Source: Bacillus sp. BA3
Lineage (GTDB): Bacteria > Bacillota > Bacilli > Bacillales > DSM-1321
DNA length: 64,000 nt
Assembly: GCA_002835675.1 (NCBI GenBank)
Contig: PIZR01000002.1
Coordinates: 220,588-284,587 of the forward strand
Direction: 5' to 3'
Shown piece after piece: positions 8,423-16,762 of this stretch. A program made the translations under genes and the position numbers. Every line of letters begins with the position of its first letter. Position 1 is the stretch's first letter. Under the pieces are notes generated by a model, which saw nothing but the letters and a program-made list of their open reading frames with translations, was not told the DNA's origin and did not search any database.

Positions 8423-9316
8423 CTAACCTTTCAGCCATTCCTCCCATTTAGATTGCGTGTCCCCCATTAAAACTCCGCTGAAGGCCGTACGGTTTTCTTC
8501 GGATATATCGCTCAGCGCCGCACCGCCAAGACCCACCTTCAAATCCGGGAAATCCTTTATTAACGATTCAAGCAGCATAAATGTTCCATCAAGATTCTCT
8601 TTCAGTGAACATGACATGAATAGGTATGAGGGCTTTATGATGTTTAAAACGGTGAAAAGGTCCTTATCAGCAATGGATTCACCTAAATAAATGGTTTCAT
8701 ACCCTTTCCGCTTCAAAAAAATGGTGAAGACCAACAGTCCAAATTCATGTTTTTCACCGGGAGCACAAACGGTAAGGGCTTTCGGAAGGAAACCATTAGT
8801 CGGAATCGCATGCATGACTGAACTGATTCTGGATTTTAGGATGTTCGACGCAAAGTGTTCATGAGCGGAAGTAATTTCTCCCCTTTCCCACTTATCCCCA
8901 ATCTGAACCAATATTGAACCGAGTATTTCAACTATGGTTTGTTCGATTGTATACATACTGAATGCTTGGCTTATCAGCATATGGGCTTTATTTTCATTGA
9001 AATTTAATAGAGCTTCAATCAATTCATCCGATAACTTAACCGTTTGTTCATCCTTACGGTTCGTTTCTGGAACTCCAGGCGCTAGAGTGCCTGTACTTTC
9101 GAGAAGTGAAACGGCTTGGCTTATTGTAAAACCTTGCTTTGTTTTAGTAATGAGCCACTTAAGGATTTGCAGATGTTTTTCAGTATACAGCCGGTGCCCC
9201 GATTCATTCCTGACAGGTTCGATAAATTTATAGCGCCTTTCCCAAGCCCTAAGGGTTCCCGACTGAATGTCCAGCAGTTTTGATACTGCCTTTATATTAT
9301 ATTTACCTTCTTGCAT
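8423..9316 (-). CDS. MerR-family regulator with cobalamin-binding domain (CarH/LitR type)
   Basis: 297 residues. Residues 5-75 are a MerR helix-turn-helix (TLRAWERRY). Residues about 95-170 are a helical B12-binding cap with the Wx9EH motif (W143, E153, H154). Residues about 180-297 are a cobalamin-binding Rossmann domain with GEKHEFG, giving His190 as candidate lower Co ligand. These residues and their spacing match CarH/LitR repressors, in which adenosylcobalamin senses light and frees DNA. E. coli MlrA-type relatives lack the cobalamin residues. The gene lies between mecB and ypbG and has its own sigma-A promoter. The target genes cannot be named from the sequence. Confidence 0.85.
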   Translation of the reverse strand: MQEGKYNIKAVSKLLDIQSGTLRAWERRYKFIEPVRNESGHRLYTEKHLQILKWLITKTKQGFTISQAVSLLESTGTLAPGVPETNRKDEQTVKLSDELIEALLNFNENKAHMLISQAFSMYTIEQTIVEILGSILVQIGDKWERGEITSAHEHFASNILKSRISSVMHAIPTNGFLPKALTVCAPGEKHEFGLLVFTIFLKRKGYETIYLGESIADKDLFTVLNIIKPSYLFMSCSLKENLDGTFMLLESLIKDFPDLKVGLGGAALSDISEENRTAFSGVLMGDTQSKWEEWLKG

Positions 9317-9358
9317 GGTTTTACAAGGCCTCCAATAACTGTACGATCATTTGATGAA

Positions 9359-9387
9359 ATTATAGTGGATTTTTCAAGGTCTGTAAA
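9359..9387 (-). promoter_or_regulatory. Sigma-A promoter of the CarH/LitR-like gene
   Basis: Minus-strand TTTACA (9382-9387), 17-bp spacer, TATAAT (9359-9364). The start codon is about 36 nt past the predicted start point. Autoregulation is common for such regulators, but no operator was identified with confidence. Confidence 0.75.
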
Positions 9388-9414
9388 ATCCCGGTATGCT
9401 CGCTTAAAAGCAGC

Positions 9415-10230
9415 CTAATAGGTTTTTTCCACAGCTTCGCCTATTTCAGTGTCTGTCCCCCTTTTCAGGGTGAAGAGGTGCGTTTCAGGCTTAGCTTCAA
9501 GCCTTAAGGGCACTGCGCTTGTCCCATAGCCATTACTCGTCATATATATACAGTCCCCCTCTTTTTTAACGCTTCCGATTTGATAGGGCCCGAATCCGAA
9601 TATGCGAATCTGCCCGCCATGGGTGTGACCTGACAGGACAAGACTAATATGGTGTTCCGGAGTCAACTGTTTCTTGACCAATGGATTATGGCTCACCAAA
9701 ATCCGGAAATCTTCATTCCCGCAATCCGACAGGGCAAGGTCAAGCCTATCACGTTCTTCCGATATATCATCAATGCCCAGAAGAGCGATTTTACTGCCAT
9801 TCTGAGACTCAAAAGAAACAGCTGTATTATCAAGGATCTTCACCCCATGTTTCAGAAGAGTCGCATCCAGTTCATGGAAGTCGCCTTCATAATCATTATT
9901 ACCCCAAACAAAATAAAGGGGACCAAGTTCTTTTAGTTTCAATAAATTTTTTTCCACACGTTCTAAGGGAACCCCGCTTTCCCTAATGTCACCGCCGATT
10001 ATCACCAAATCTGCCTTGTCACGAACTTCCTCTATTAAATTATCCGCAACAATCCGTCGATGAAGATCGGAAATGAAAAAAATCCGAACATCGCCAAAGC
10101 CTTCAGGAAAGTCTTTGAAATATAAGTCTTGAAAAATCACCCTATCTTGCATAGCCGTACGCCACATGTAAATGACCATGGCAAACGACAGCAGAATGAT
10201 GACTAAAAATAATCCAGATAACCAATACAT
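9415..10230 (-). CDS. ypbG: Membrane-anchored metallophosphoesterase YpbG
   Basis: 271 residues with an N-terminal membrane segment (about 3-23) and the calcineurin-type metal-site series: ISDLHRR, GGDIRESG, WGNNDYE, SHNP and SGHTHGG. The catalytic domain probably faces the cytoplasm or membrane surface. The substrate is unknown; relatives include YkuE-like and UDP-diacylglucosamine hydrolase-like proteins. It is in the ypbG-ypbF order of B. subtilis. Confidence 0.88.
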   Translation of the reverse strand: MYWLSGLFLVIILLSFAMVIYMWRTAMQDRVIFQDLYFKDFPEGFGDVRIFFISDLHRRIVADNLIEEVRDKADLVIIGGDIRESGVPLERVEKNLLKLKELGPLYFVWGNNDYEGDFHELDATLLKHGVKILDNTAVSFESQNGSKIALLGIDDISEERDRLDLALSDCGNEDFRILVSHNPLVKKQLTPEHHISLVLSGHTHGGQIRIFGFGPYQIGSVKKEGDCIYMTSNGYGTSAVPLRLEAKPETHLFTLKRGTDTEIGEAVEKTY

Positions 10231-10325
10231 CTTAGTTAAACCTTCTTTCCATCCTTATCCCAAACGTACTTTCATATAACCATAAAACCAAATTACCCGC
10301 AATTAAATATGATTTAACGCGCCCG

Positions 10326-10784
10326 TCATTTATTTTCATGATATAAGTTAATATCATAATTCTTCTTCATCATTTCAAAAACCTTATGTCGATTTTTCCA
10401 TTCTTCCTCTTTTTCCCATAATTGCTTACTTTTATTAATGATTTCACAGCGTAACAGTTGAAACTCCTTTTCAGCTTTATCTAGCTTTTTTTTAATTAAA
10501 ACCATATATCCATATAGACCAATTGCTGCCGCCAAAAAAAGGAAATGGCTAAAATGGTCGACGAAAACACTAAACATACTGAAAAAGGAATAGGAATAAG
10601 GTACAACGATATAAAAATAAAGATAAATCATAAAAAGGACAGCAACAAGCATGGTTGCCCATAAGCTTTGAAGGTGCTTCTTTTTAAGTGCCTCGAATTT
10701 TTTCTTCCGATCCACGACATTTTGCAGCATTTGTTTTGTTGCTTGATCCGTTTTCTCATCCAGTAAAATGATTGTCGATTCCAT
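10326..10784 (-). CDS. ypbF: YpbF, small membrane protein of unknown function
   Basis: 152 residues. A charged N-terminal helix (residues 1-40), two membrane segments (about 41-63 and 75-97), then a long Lys/Glu-rich helix suggestive of a coiled coil. It fits the DUF2663 family called YpbF in B. subtilis by length, topology and position between ypbG and ypbE. No function is known. Confidence 0.78.
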   Translation of the reverse strand: MESTIILLDEKTDQATKQMLQNVVDRKKKFEALKKKHLQSLWATMLVAVLFMIYLYFYIVVPYSYSFFSMFSVFVDHFSHFLFLAAAIGLYGYMVLIKKKLDKAEKEFQLLRCEIINKSKQLWEKEEEWKNRHKVFEMMKKNYDINLYHENK

Positions 10785-10889
10785 CGCATTTCCTCCTCTG
10801 CTCTTTCAAATCATGATATGAAAGAGTAGAGGAAAAAATGATAATGTACCTGACACGATTGCCTTCATACTTACCGAGTCAAACAATTT

Positions 10890-10920
10890 TAAAAACACCC
10901 TGCCTATAAAAGACAGAGTG
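10890..10920 (-). terminator. Terminator after ypbE
   Basis: Minus strand: CACTCTGTC, 7-base loop, GGCAGGGTG, then GTTTTT. It separates ypbE from ypbF. Confidence 0.75.
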
Positions 10921-10926
10921 CCATCA

Positions 10927-11709
10927 TTATTTCTTGATTGGAATTTTCAATACTTGACCTTTGGAAATTTCATTGCCATTCAGCCCATTCCACTCCCTGA
11001 TCAGAGCAATCCCTTCCTGTGATTTGTAGTAATTCATGGAAATGCGAAATAATGTTTCTTCACCTTGAACAGTATGTAAGACAACTTTGTATCCCTCTTT
11101 ATCCGGTTTAGCGGCTTGTACATTTTTCTTTTCTGCTGCTGCTTTCTTTGCCTTTTCCTCAGCTTCTTGCTGTGCTTTGGCCTTTTCCGCTGCTTCTTGC
11201 TGTGCTTTGGCCTTTTCCTCTGCTTCTTGCTGCGCTTTGGCTTTAGCCTCAGCTTCTCGCTGCACTTTAGCCTTTTCTTCAGCTTCTTGCTTTGCCTTGG
11301 CTTTTTCCTCAGCTTCTTGCTGCGCTTTGGCTTTAGCCTCAGCTTCTTCTTTCTCTTTCTCCGCTTCAGCCTTTGCCGACTCTTTTTCCTTTAAATCCTC
11401 TGCCGTTGCTGTAGTTGGAATCGATTCTTTATCTTCCTCTTTTAAGACGACTTGGTCACTTTTAGTAACAGGTACAGGCCTATCCTGCAGATATGTATAA
11501 AGGGTATAAAATCCAATTGGAAGCAAAATAAAAAATAACGCTAATAATTGTATCATTGGGAACTTAATCTTCACTTTACTTTTTTTCTTTTTATTCTGGT
11601 GGACTTTGCTGCGCTTGGGCAATGATGATTTAGCCTTCTGACGTTCAATTCGCGAACGAAGTTCACCAGCCTGATCATTTTCTTTTTCATTCTTTTGTAC
11701 CCGGCTCAT
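10927..11709 (-). CDS. ypbE: YpbE, membrane-anchored LysM protein with charged helical repeat
   Basis: 260 residues: a basic cytoplasmic N-terminus, one membrane segment (about 51-73), an extracytoplasmic stalk with six ten-residue repeats of the kind EEKAKAQQEA (124-183), and a C-terminal LysM domain (about 208-258, ending GQVLKIPIKK). The stalk is probably a long charged single helix or coiled coil holding the peptidoglycan-binding LysM away from the membrane. It overlaps the end of ypbD by 23 bp. The start ATG follows AAAGGGGGTG. B. subtilis YpbE has the same plan. Confidence 0.87.
   Translation of the reverse strand: MSRVQKNEKENDQAGELRSRIERQKAKSSLPKRSKVHQNKKKKSKVKIKFPMIQLLALFFILLPIGFYTLYTYLQDRPVPVTKSDQVVLKEEDKESIPTTATAEDLKEKESAKAEAEKEKEEAEAKAKAQQEAEEKAKAKQEAEEKAKVQREAEAKAKAQQEAEEKAKAQQEAAEKAKAQQEAEEKAKKAAAEKKNVQAAKPDKEGYKVVLHTVQGEETLFRISMNYYKSQEGIALIREWNGLNGNEISKGQVLKIPIKK
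11161..11340 (-). repeat. Six 30-bp tandem repeats inside ypbE
   Basis: Six in-frame 30-bp units encode decapeptides such as EAKAKAQQEA, EEKAKVQREA and AEKAKAQQEA. A partial seventh unit follows. Copy number is likely to vary between strains through slippage. The opposite strand carries a long spurious open frame because of this bias. Confidence 0.9.
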
Positions 11710-12313
11710 TCAAGTCACCCCCTTTCTTGCTCAACCCTCTTTGCTTTTTGTTCCTGATTAAAATACCAAGGATAAAGTCAATCAAAAAGTGGGCCGTAAT
11801 CGTCACGATGATATTATTAGTCATTTCAAATAGAAAACCGATAAAGAAGCTTAAAACCAAAACATTCAAAAATAAAAACCAATTAAAAAGGTAACGATAA
11901 TGGACGGCTGCAAAAATGAGGCTCGTAAGAAGCAAACCAAAATGTGTTTGCAGCACTCCACGGAATAATAATTCTTCGCTAATCGCCACCACTAAAGCTA
12001 CGACAAAAATCATCGGGTATGACAAATTACTGAAAATGCGTTCGTTAATACCACCATCATCCTGATAGGAAGAGGGTGTCACTTTCATAAGCAATAAGTC
12101 AAATAGCACGACAATGACTCCTGCGGGAATTCCAATCAGCAAAATGTTCAGGTCATCATAGATAAATAAGTCGAAAAATGCAGAACGGTCTTTAAATAAA
12201 ATAATACCTAAAAAGATGGCTAACGTTAAGAGAATAATTTGTGTAAGAAACAAATTAAATAGCAACTGTTTATCTGTAAGTTGTTTAATCATTTCAGCTT
12301 GCTTATTTTTCAT
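11687..12313 (-). CDS. ypbD: CPBP-family intramembrane metalloprotease YpbD
   Basis: 208 residues, multi-pass. The Abi/CPBP motifs are present: EELLFRG (the Glu-Glu/Arg motif 1), AAVHYRY (His of motif 2) and HFLIDFILG (motif 3). The family includes Rce1-type prenyl proteases and bacteriocin self-immunity proteins. The substrate here is unknown. I prefer ATG 12313 (7 bases after AAGGAA) over 12319. The start lies inside the last codons of recS, and the 3' end overlaps ypbE, so recS-ypbD-ypbE look translationally coupled. Confidence 0.85.
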   Translation of the reverse strand: MKNKQAEMIKQLTDKQLLFNLFLTQIILLTLAIFLGIILFKDRSAFFDLFIYDDLNILLIGIPAGVIVVLFDLLLMKVTPSSYQDDGGINERIFSNLSYPMIFVVALVVAISEELLFRGVLQTHFGLLLTSLIFAAVHYRYLFNWFLFLNVLVLSFFIGFLFEMTNNIIVTITAHFLIDFILGILIRNKKQRGLSKKGGDLNEPGTKE

Positions 12314-13805
12314 TGCCATATTCCTTCTTTAATAAGATATAAGCCAATTCCTTTTTCCACGAGGAAAAGGAATTGACCGGATCCACCTTGACTTCCGGCC
12401 ATACATCAGCCATTTTTTCGGTATCCATCCCACAAATATCACAACAGATGGGATTCACTTCCCGATGCTCTTCTCCAAAGTAGTCCAGTATTCCTAAACG
12501 TCGACATTCCGGTGCATAGATCCAGTGCAGGAAGTTATGCAGCTTTTCTTGATTCCTGGATTTCCTCTTTTGACAATACTCTTTCATCGCAGCCACTTGA
12601 TGTAGGTTATTACCCGTAAACTGGGTAAAAAAACGCAGCTGGACTTCGTTTAACGAAAAGGATTGAGACAGCTGTTCTTTTTCTGAAAGGGTCAAATTCA
12701 CCGGAATCTTTTGTGATGCATTAAGGAAAGAACATACACCATCGATTTGCGAATCCGAAGGCAACTGCTGCTCCATCAAATGCAGCGGAAGCCCTTCATC
12801 CCCTTCGCAATATAATAAGACAGCCACACTTTGCTTACGATCCCGTCCCGCCCTGCCTATCTCCTGAAGATATGCTTCCATCGTCGATGGGATATGAAAA
12901 TGGATAACATATCTGACATCGGATTTATTCACACCCATTCCAAAAGCACTTGTTGCACATATAATCTTTAACTGGCCAGAAATGAATTGCTGCTGAATCA
13001 GCATCCTTTGTTCCTGTTCCATTCCACCGTGATAATAATTGACACTATCAATCCCGTTTTCCTGTAAAAATCCTGTGACAGATTCCGCCACTTTTTTAGA
13101 GGAAAAATAAATAATCCCGCTTCCGGTAAATTTCCTGACAAGCTCCAGCACACGTGCTAGCTTCTCATCGTAGCTGAACATTCGCTCGACAATAATTGCG
13201 ATATTTTCCCGATCAACAGATGAGACTGTTTCATTGACCGGCTCAATATTGAGTTTACCAACGATGTCCCTCCGGACCTCAGCGGTTGCAGTTGCAGTCA
13301 GGGCAAGAGTCAACGGATTGTTCAATTCACTCCTCACTTCTCCTAAATTCAAATAATCCGGACGGAAATCATACCCCCATTGTGAGATGCAGTGAGCTTC
13401 ATCTATGACGAACAAACCTATATCTATGGATTTCAAGGATTTTATTACACCATCCAGGCTTAACATTTCAGGAGATAAAAAGATAAAACGATAACTATGC
13501 AACCGGTCGAAAGCTTTCCTTTTTTGATTTAATGTCAAAAAAGAGTTGAGGGTCAATACACTTTTTTCGCCACTCATCTTCAGCTGATCTGCCTGATCCT
13601 GCATTAATGATAATAATGGGGAGACAATTAGGACAGTCTTATTTAAAAGATAAGCCGGCAGCTGGTAGCATAATGATTTACCTGATCCGGTCGGTAGCAT
13701 CGCTAAGGTATGATTGCCGGACATCAATGATTCAACCACTTCCTTTTGTCCAGGACGGAATTCATCAAAACCGAATTTTTCTTTGAGGACTCGTTCTATA
13801 TTCAT
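12303..13805 (-). CDS. recS: RecQ-family DNA helicase RecS (YpbC)
   Basis: About 500 residues, the short RecQ form lacking an HRDC domain. Walker A TGSGKS (39-44), DEAH (135-138), SAFGMGVNK and the arginine-finger segment QEIGRAGRD are present. A C-terminal zinc-site Cys cluster (C-CC-C, ending CCDICGM) completes the RecQ core. In B. subtilis this protein is one of two RecQ homologues and acts in repair and replication-fork processing. The start overlaps the ypbB stop, with AGGTGA 6 bases upstream of the ATG at 13805. Confidence 0.92.
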   Translation of the reverse strand: MNIERVLKEKFGFDEFRPGQKEVVESLMSGNHTLAMLPTGSGKSLCYQLPAYLLNKTVLIVSPLLSLMQDQADQLKMSGEKSVLTLNSFLTLNQKRKAFDRLHSYRFIFLSPEMLSLDGVIKSLKSIDIGLFVIDEAHCISQWGYDFRPDYLNLGEVRSELNNPLTLALTATATAEVRRDIVGKLNIEPVNETVSSVDRENIAIIVERMFSYDEKLARVLELVRKFTGSGIIYFSSKKVAESVTGFLQENGIDSVNYYHGGMEQEQRMLIQQQFISGQLKIICATSAFGMGVNKSDVRYVIHFHIPSTMEAYLQEIGRAGRDRKQSVAVLLYCEGDEGLPLHLMEQQLPSDSQIDGVCSFLNASQKIPVNLTLSEKEQLSQSFSLNEVQLRFFTQFTGNNLHQVAAMKEYCQKRKSRNQEKLHNFLHWIYAPECRRLGILDYFGEEHREVNPICCDICGMDTEKMADVWPEVKVDPVNSFSSWKKELAYILLKKEYGNEK

Positions 13806-13807
13806 CA

Positions 13808-14869
13808 TCACTCACCTATTTTCGCAAGTACAAGTCTTATTTGGAAAAAGCTTATCTCTTTATTATCGACCATCTGCTTGATTGCTTTAAGCTTTTTTGT
13901 TCCAAGTTCCTTAATAGCTTCAGCAATTTTCCTCTCATCCTCGATATTCACATAATCTGAAATCGGAAAACTCTTGTCCGATAAGACAATTTCTACGAGG
14001 TGATCTTCGATGGTGTTGACTTTCAATCTGCGGATTTCAGCAATTTCACCCAGACTTTTCCCTTCATGGATGTATCGTAAAGTAGCCTGTGTAGATTGTG
14101 TCAAATGAGGATTCCCACTACTTTTCCAATCATTTGTTAATGTGGACAAGAGAGGGTAATCCTTTCCCGTTTCCATTTCAGCAAGCATTTGATGCAATGA
14201 ATCAAGGAATGTAAAGCGGACATACTCTTCTTCTACATTCTTCCTTTTTGCAATCTGTTCAAACGTAAGTCCAATCCTGTTTATCCCGGTTATTTTCAAA
14301 ATGAATATGTCTCGTTTCATATCACTTTGACTTTCTAAAAGGGATATCAGTTCATCATATAGATGTTGGGCAATCAATGCTCGATCCTGACGATTGGCAT
14401 GTAAAAATTCCTTTACGAAGAATTGGATTTTGGGATTTCTTTGTATCGGATAAAAACGTCTTTCATTGTGGACAATATGGGATATGGTTTGAATGAGTAA
14501 GTTTAACCTTCCCCAGAAAACCGGGGTGATATTGTGATATTTCCAACCATTAATATACGCCGGAAAAGGATTATTTTTAAAGTAATCGACTAACATTCCT
14601 TCACCTTGCATACTAATTTCATATGCATCTGGTTTATCCGTTAATTTAATCAAGTCATGCTTAAGTAAATGTTCAATGTTTTGATTTAATTGCTGACGGG
14701 TAAATCGAGGTATTGTCCCAAAAATATCCGTTAGCCCGAATAAATGGGCATCCTGGATTGTTTGTGACGATTTCTTCCCCTGCAGCATATGGTATATAGC
14801 ATAAATGGAGCGTTCGCCTTGAAATTTTTTTATCGCATATAGAATGATGGCCTGTAGATAATTATTCAT
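13808..14869 (-). CDS. ypbB: YpbB, helix-turn-helix protein cotranscribed with recS
   Basis: About 353 residues. The C-terminal third contains a helix-turn-helix of the HTH_40/RQC-like kind (EGKSLGEIAEIRRLKVNTIE) that is fused to RecQ in other bacteria. Its tight coupling to the short RecQ suggests it supplies the missing DNA-binding region, which is an inference. Start chosen as ATG 14869, 10 bases after AAGGA. The GTG at 14878 is too close to the ribosome site. Confidence 0.85.
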   Translation of the reverse strand: MNNYLQAIILYAIKKFQGERSIYAIYHMLQGKKSSQTIQDAHLFGLTDIFGTIPRFTRQQLNQNIEHLLKHDLIKLTDKPDAYEISMQGEGMLVDYFKNNPFPAYINGWKYHNITPVFWGRLNLLIQTISHIVHNERRFYPIQRNPKIQFFVKEFLHANRQDRALIAQHLYDELISLLESQSDMKRDIFILKITGINRIGLTFEQIAKRKNVEEEYVRFTFLDSLHQMLAEMETGKDYPLLSTLTNDWKSSGNPHLTQSTQATLRYIHEGKSLGEIAEIRRLKVNTIEDHLVEIVLSDKSFPISDYVNIEDERKIAEAIKELGTKKLKAIKQMVDNKEISFFQIRLVLAKIGE

Positions 14870-15062
14870 GGGACTCACATCCTTGTTTCATTTAACCAAT
14901 AAACCCATTGTAACAAATAACTGCAAAAATCGCCGTTATTATTGATGAATACAAGGAAAATTATGTGACTAAATGACGAATCATGGAAAGAACCAAGTTA
15001 TGTATTTCGATGTTTTCCGTTGACATTGTGCTACATGATAGTTATTATCAATACAATTTCTA

Positions 15063-15091
15063 TTGAAAAGTTTGGCATTCGGTCTTACAAT
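15063..15091 (+). promoter_or_regulatory. Sigma-A promoter of fer
   Basis: TTGAAA (15063-15068), 17-bp spacer, TACAAT (15086-15091), about 70 bp upstream of the ferredoxin start. Confidence 0.65.
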
Positions 15092-15117
15092 AAGAAAGAG
15101 ATAATAATCTGAAATAA

Positions 15118-15408
<291 letters not shown>

Positions 15409-15413
15409 CGTAC

Positions 15414-15446
15414 AAGCCATTTTCAATCGAAAATGGCTTTTTTTTT
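15414..15446 (+). terminator. Terminator after fer
   Basis: AAGCCATTTTC, 4-base loop, GAAAATGGCTT, then a run of T. Confidence 0.92.
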
Positions 15447-15479
15447 GCCATCTCCCCATCCCAAAATGAAACAGGCATA

Positions 15480-15517
15480 AAAAAACAACCGAATACGAAT
15501 ATCCGGTTGTTTTTTTA
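15480..15517 (-). terminator. Terminator after ribU
   Basis: AACAACCGAATA / TATCCGGTTGTT arms, one mismatch, T tract on both sides. It lies 19 bp past the ribU stop and may work in both directions. Confidence 0.85.
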
Positions 15518-15535
15518 TTTCTATCGTTAATGCCA

Positions 15536-16117
15536 TTAAGCATTTTTATATAATGTTTGTTTATTGATCCATGTCTGTAATTTAATGAACAGCAACATGA
15601 ATACGGATGTGATGAGTACGCCTTTTATCACATTGAAAGGCAAGATTGCCGTCGTAACGAGCTTTCTTGACTCGGGTGCCGACATTGCATCCCATCCCAT
15701 AAAGAAGGTATAAGCCGGTAAGAAGACATAATAGTTTAAAACACTCATGAATACTGCCATGGAAACTGTTCCCGCAAGTAAAGCGAATGTCATCCCTTTT
15801 TTTGAATTAATTTTCTGAAATACATAATAAGTCGGCAAGACAAACAGTATTCCGGCTATGAAGTTAGCGATATGCCCCACAGGTACAGCAGTCAAGGTCC
15901 CTGTCATGACTAAATCCAATAGGTTCTTAATGAACTCGACTAGAATTCCAGCCATCGGTCCGAAAATTAATGCCGCCATCAGTGCTGGTATGTCGCTAAA
16001 ATCAACATTGAGAAAAGGCGGGAATCCCGGAAACGGGAAATTTAAAAGCATCAATAAATAAGAAATGCTTCCCATCATGGCAAGTGTGACCGTTTTTTTC
16101 ACTTTGTTCTTTTTCAT
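15536..16117 (-). CDS. ribU: Riboflavin ECF transporter S component RibU (YpaA)
   Basis: 193 residues and about six membrane segments. The conserved entry LNFPFPGFPPFLNVDFSD of riboflavin S components is present near residue 25. It binds riboflavin and works with the shared EcfA/EcfA'/EcfT energising module, which is not in this window. An FMN riboswitch with a terminator hairpin precedes it, which settles the substrate class. Start ATG 16117 follows GAAGGAGAG. Confidence 0.93.
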   Translation of the reverse strand: MKKNKVKKTVTLAMMGSISYLLMLLNFPFPGFPPFLNVDFSDIPALMAALIFGPMAGILVEFIKNLLDLVMTGTLTAVPVGHIANFIAGILFVLPTYYVFQKINSKKGMTFALLAGTVSMAVFMSVLNYYVFLPAYTFFMGWDAMSAPESRKLVTTAILPFNVIKGVLITSVFMLLFIKLQTWINKQTLYKNA

Positions 16118-16185
16118 AGGTCTCTCTCCTTCTTTTTCCGATCTACCTGAAAAAGAGGTTAGGGTTCCAAAATATGTTGATGTTC

Positions 16186-16220
16186 AATAAAAAAACCTTT
16201 AATTCCAATAGAATTAAAGG
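16186..16220 (-). terminator. Intrinsic terminator of the FMN riboswitch
   Basis: Minus strand: CCTTTAATTC, short loop, GGAATTAAAGG, then TTTTTTT. A copy of the left arm (AACCTTTAATTTATCC) just upstream can pair alternatively and serve as the anti-terminator. This implies control of ribU at transcription elongation. Confidence 0.85.
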
Positions 16221-16280
16221 GATAAATTAAAGGTTACATCAAACAAACGTTCAGCAAATAACTGTTGAAACGCACTCAGG

Positions 16281-16415
16281 AACCTCCATCTTCTCCCATC
16301 CAGACTATACTGTCGGCTTTGGAATCGCACCAAATCCTGCCTTGTAAGGCTCGCGGGCTTAGAAGAAGAAACTCTTCATCACCGCCGGTGGGGAATTGCG
16401 CCCCGCCCCGAAGAT
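16281..16415 (-). ncRNA. FMN riboswitch (RFN element)
   Basis: Minus-strand sequence begins ATCTTCGGGGCGGGGCG and ends near GGGAGAAGATGGAGGTT, with internal conserved blocks CCCCACCGGCGGT, AAGCCCGCGAGCC and AGTCTGGATGGGAGAAGA. This is the classic RFN layout. FMN binding should favour the downstream terminator and shut off ribU. Confidence 0.96.
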
Positions 16416-16429
16416 AGATCTATAAAATT

Positions 16430-16659
16430 TTTTTATACTTCCCATTATATCTGAATTACCTGTTTTTTGATAGCACTTTTTTTCTCAGTTGATTCATTCA
16501 GGATGAATATCGATCGTCACAGTGAATGGCTTAAAATAAATAGTGGATACACAAAATGAAAATTCGAAATAATGAAAATTATTTTTTTTACACTATTCAA
16601 TCCTTGATGAAGCCATTTATATCGCGACATTAAACAGATGATCAGAAGATTACCATTCT
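16430..16659. other. Intergenic region between the riboswitch and serA
   Basis: AT-rich, no open frame with a ribosome site. The ribU promoter should lie near its left end, reading left. The serA promoter lies just to the right. Confidence 0.5.
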
Positions 16660-16673
16660 ATTAAGCGCTTACA
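16660..16673. promoter_or_regulatory. cre-like palindrome upstream of serA
   Basis: ATTAAGCGCTTACA matches the cre consensus at 12 of 14 positions and contains the perfect palindrome TAAGCGCTTA. It ends 15 bp upstream of the serA -35 box. CcpA binding is possible but unproven. Confidence 0.35.
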
Positions 16674-16688
16674 TCCAGTTAAGCCAAA

Positions 16689-16718
16689 TTGACATATTCA
16701 GCATTTCAATTGTAAAAT
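16689..16718 (+). promoter_or_regulatory. Sigma-A promoter of serA
   Basis: TTGACA (16689-16694), 18-bp spacer, TAAAAT (16713-16718), about 45 bp upstream of the start codon. Confidence 0.7.
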
Positions 16719-16762
16719 TAACTGAAATTTAAGATATTTTTTTCCTAGGAAGGTGTTAAGTC

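Noticed and set aside
11087..11500. 137-residue open frame on the plus strand, rich in Ser, Ala, Cys and Phe
   Set aside because: It is the antisense of the ypbE repeat; open only because of repeat codon bias, and it has no ribosome site.
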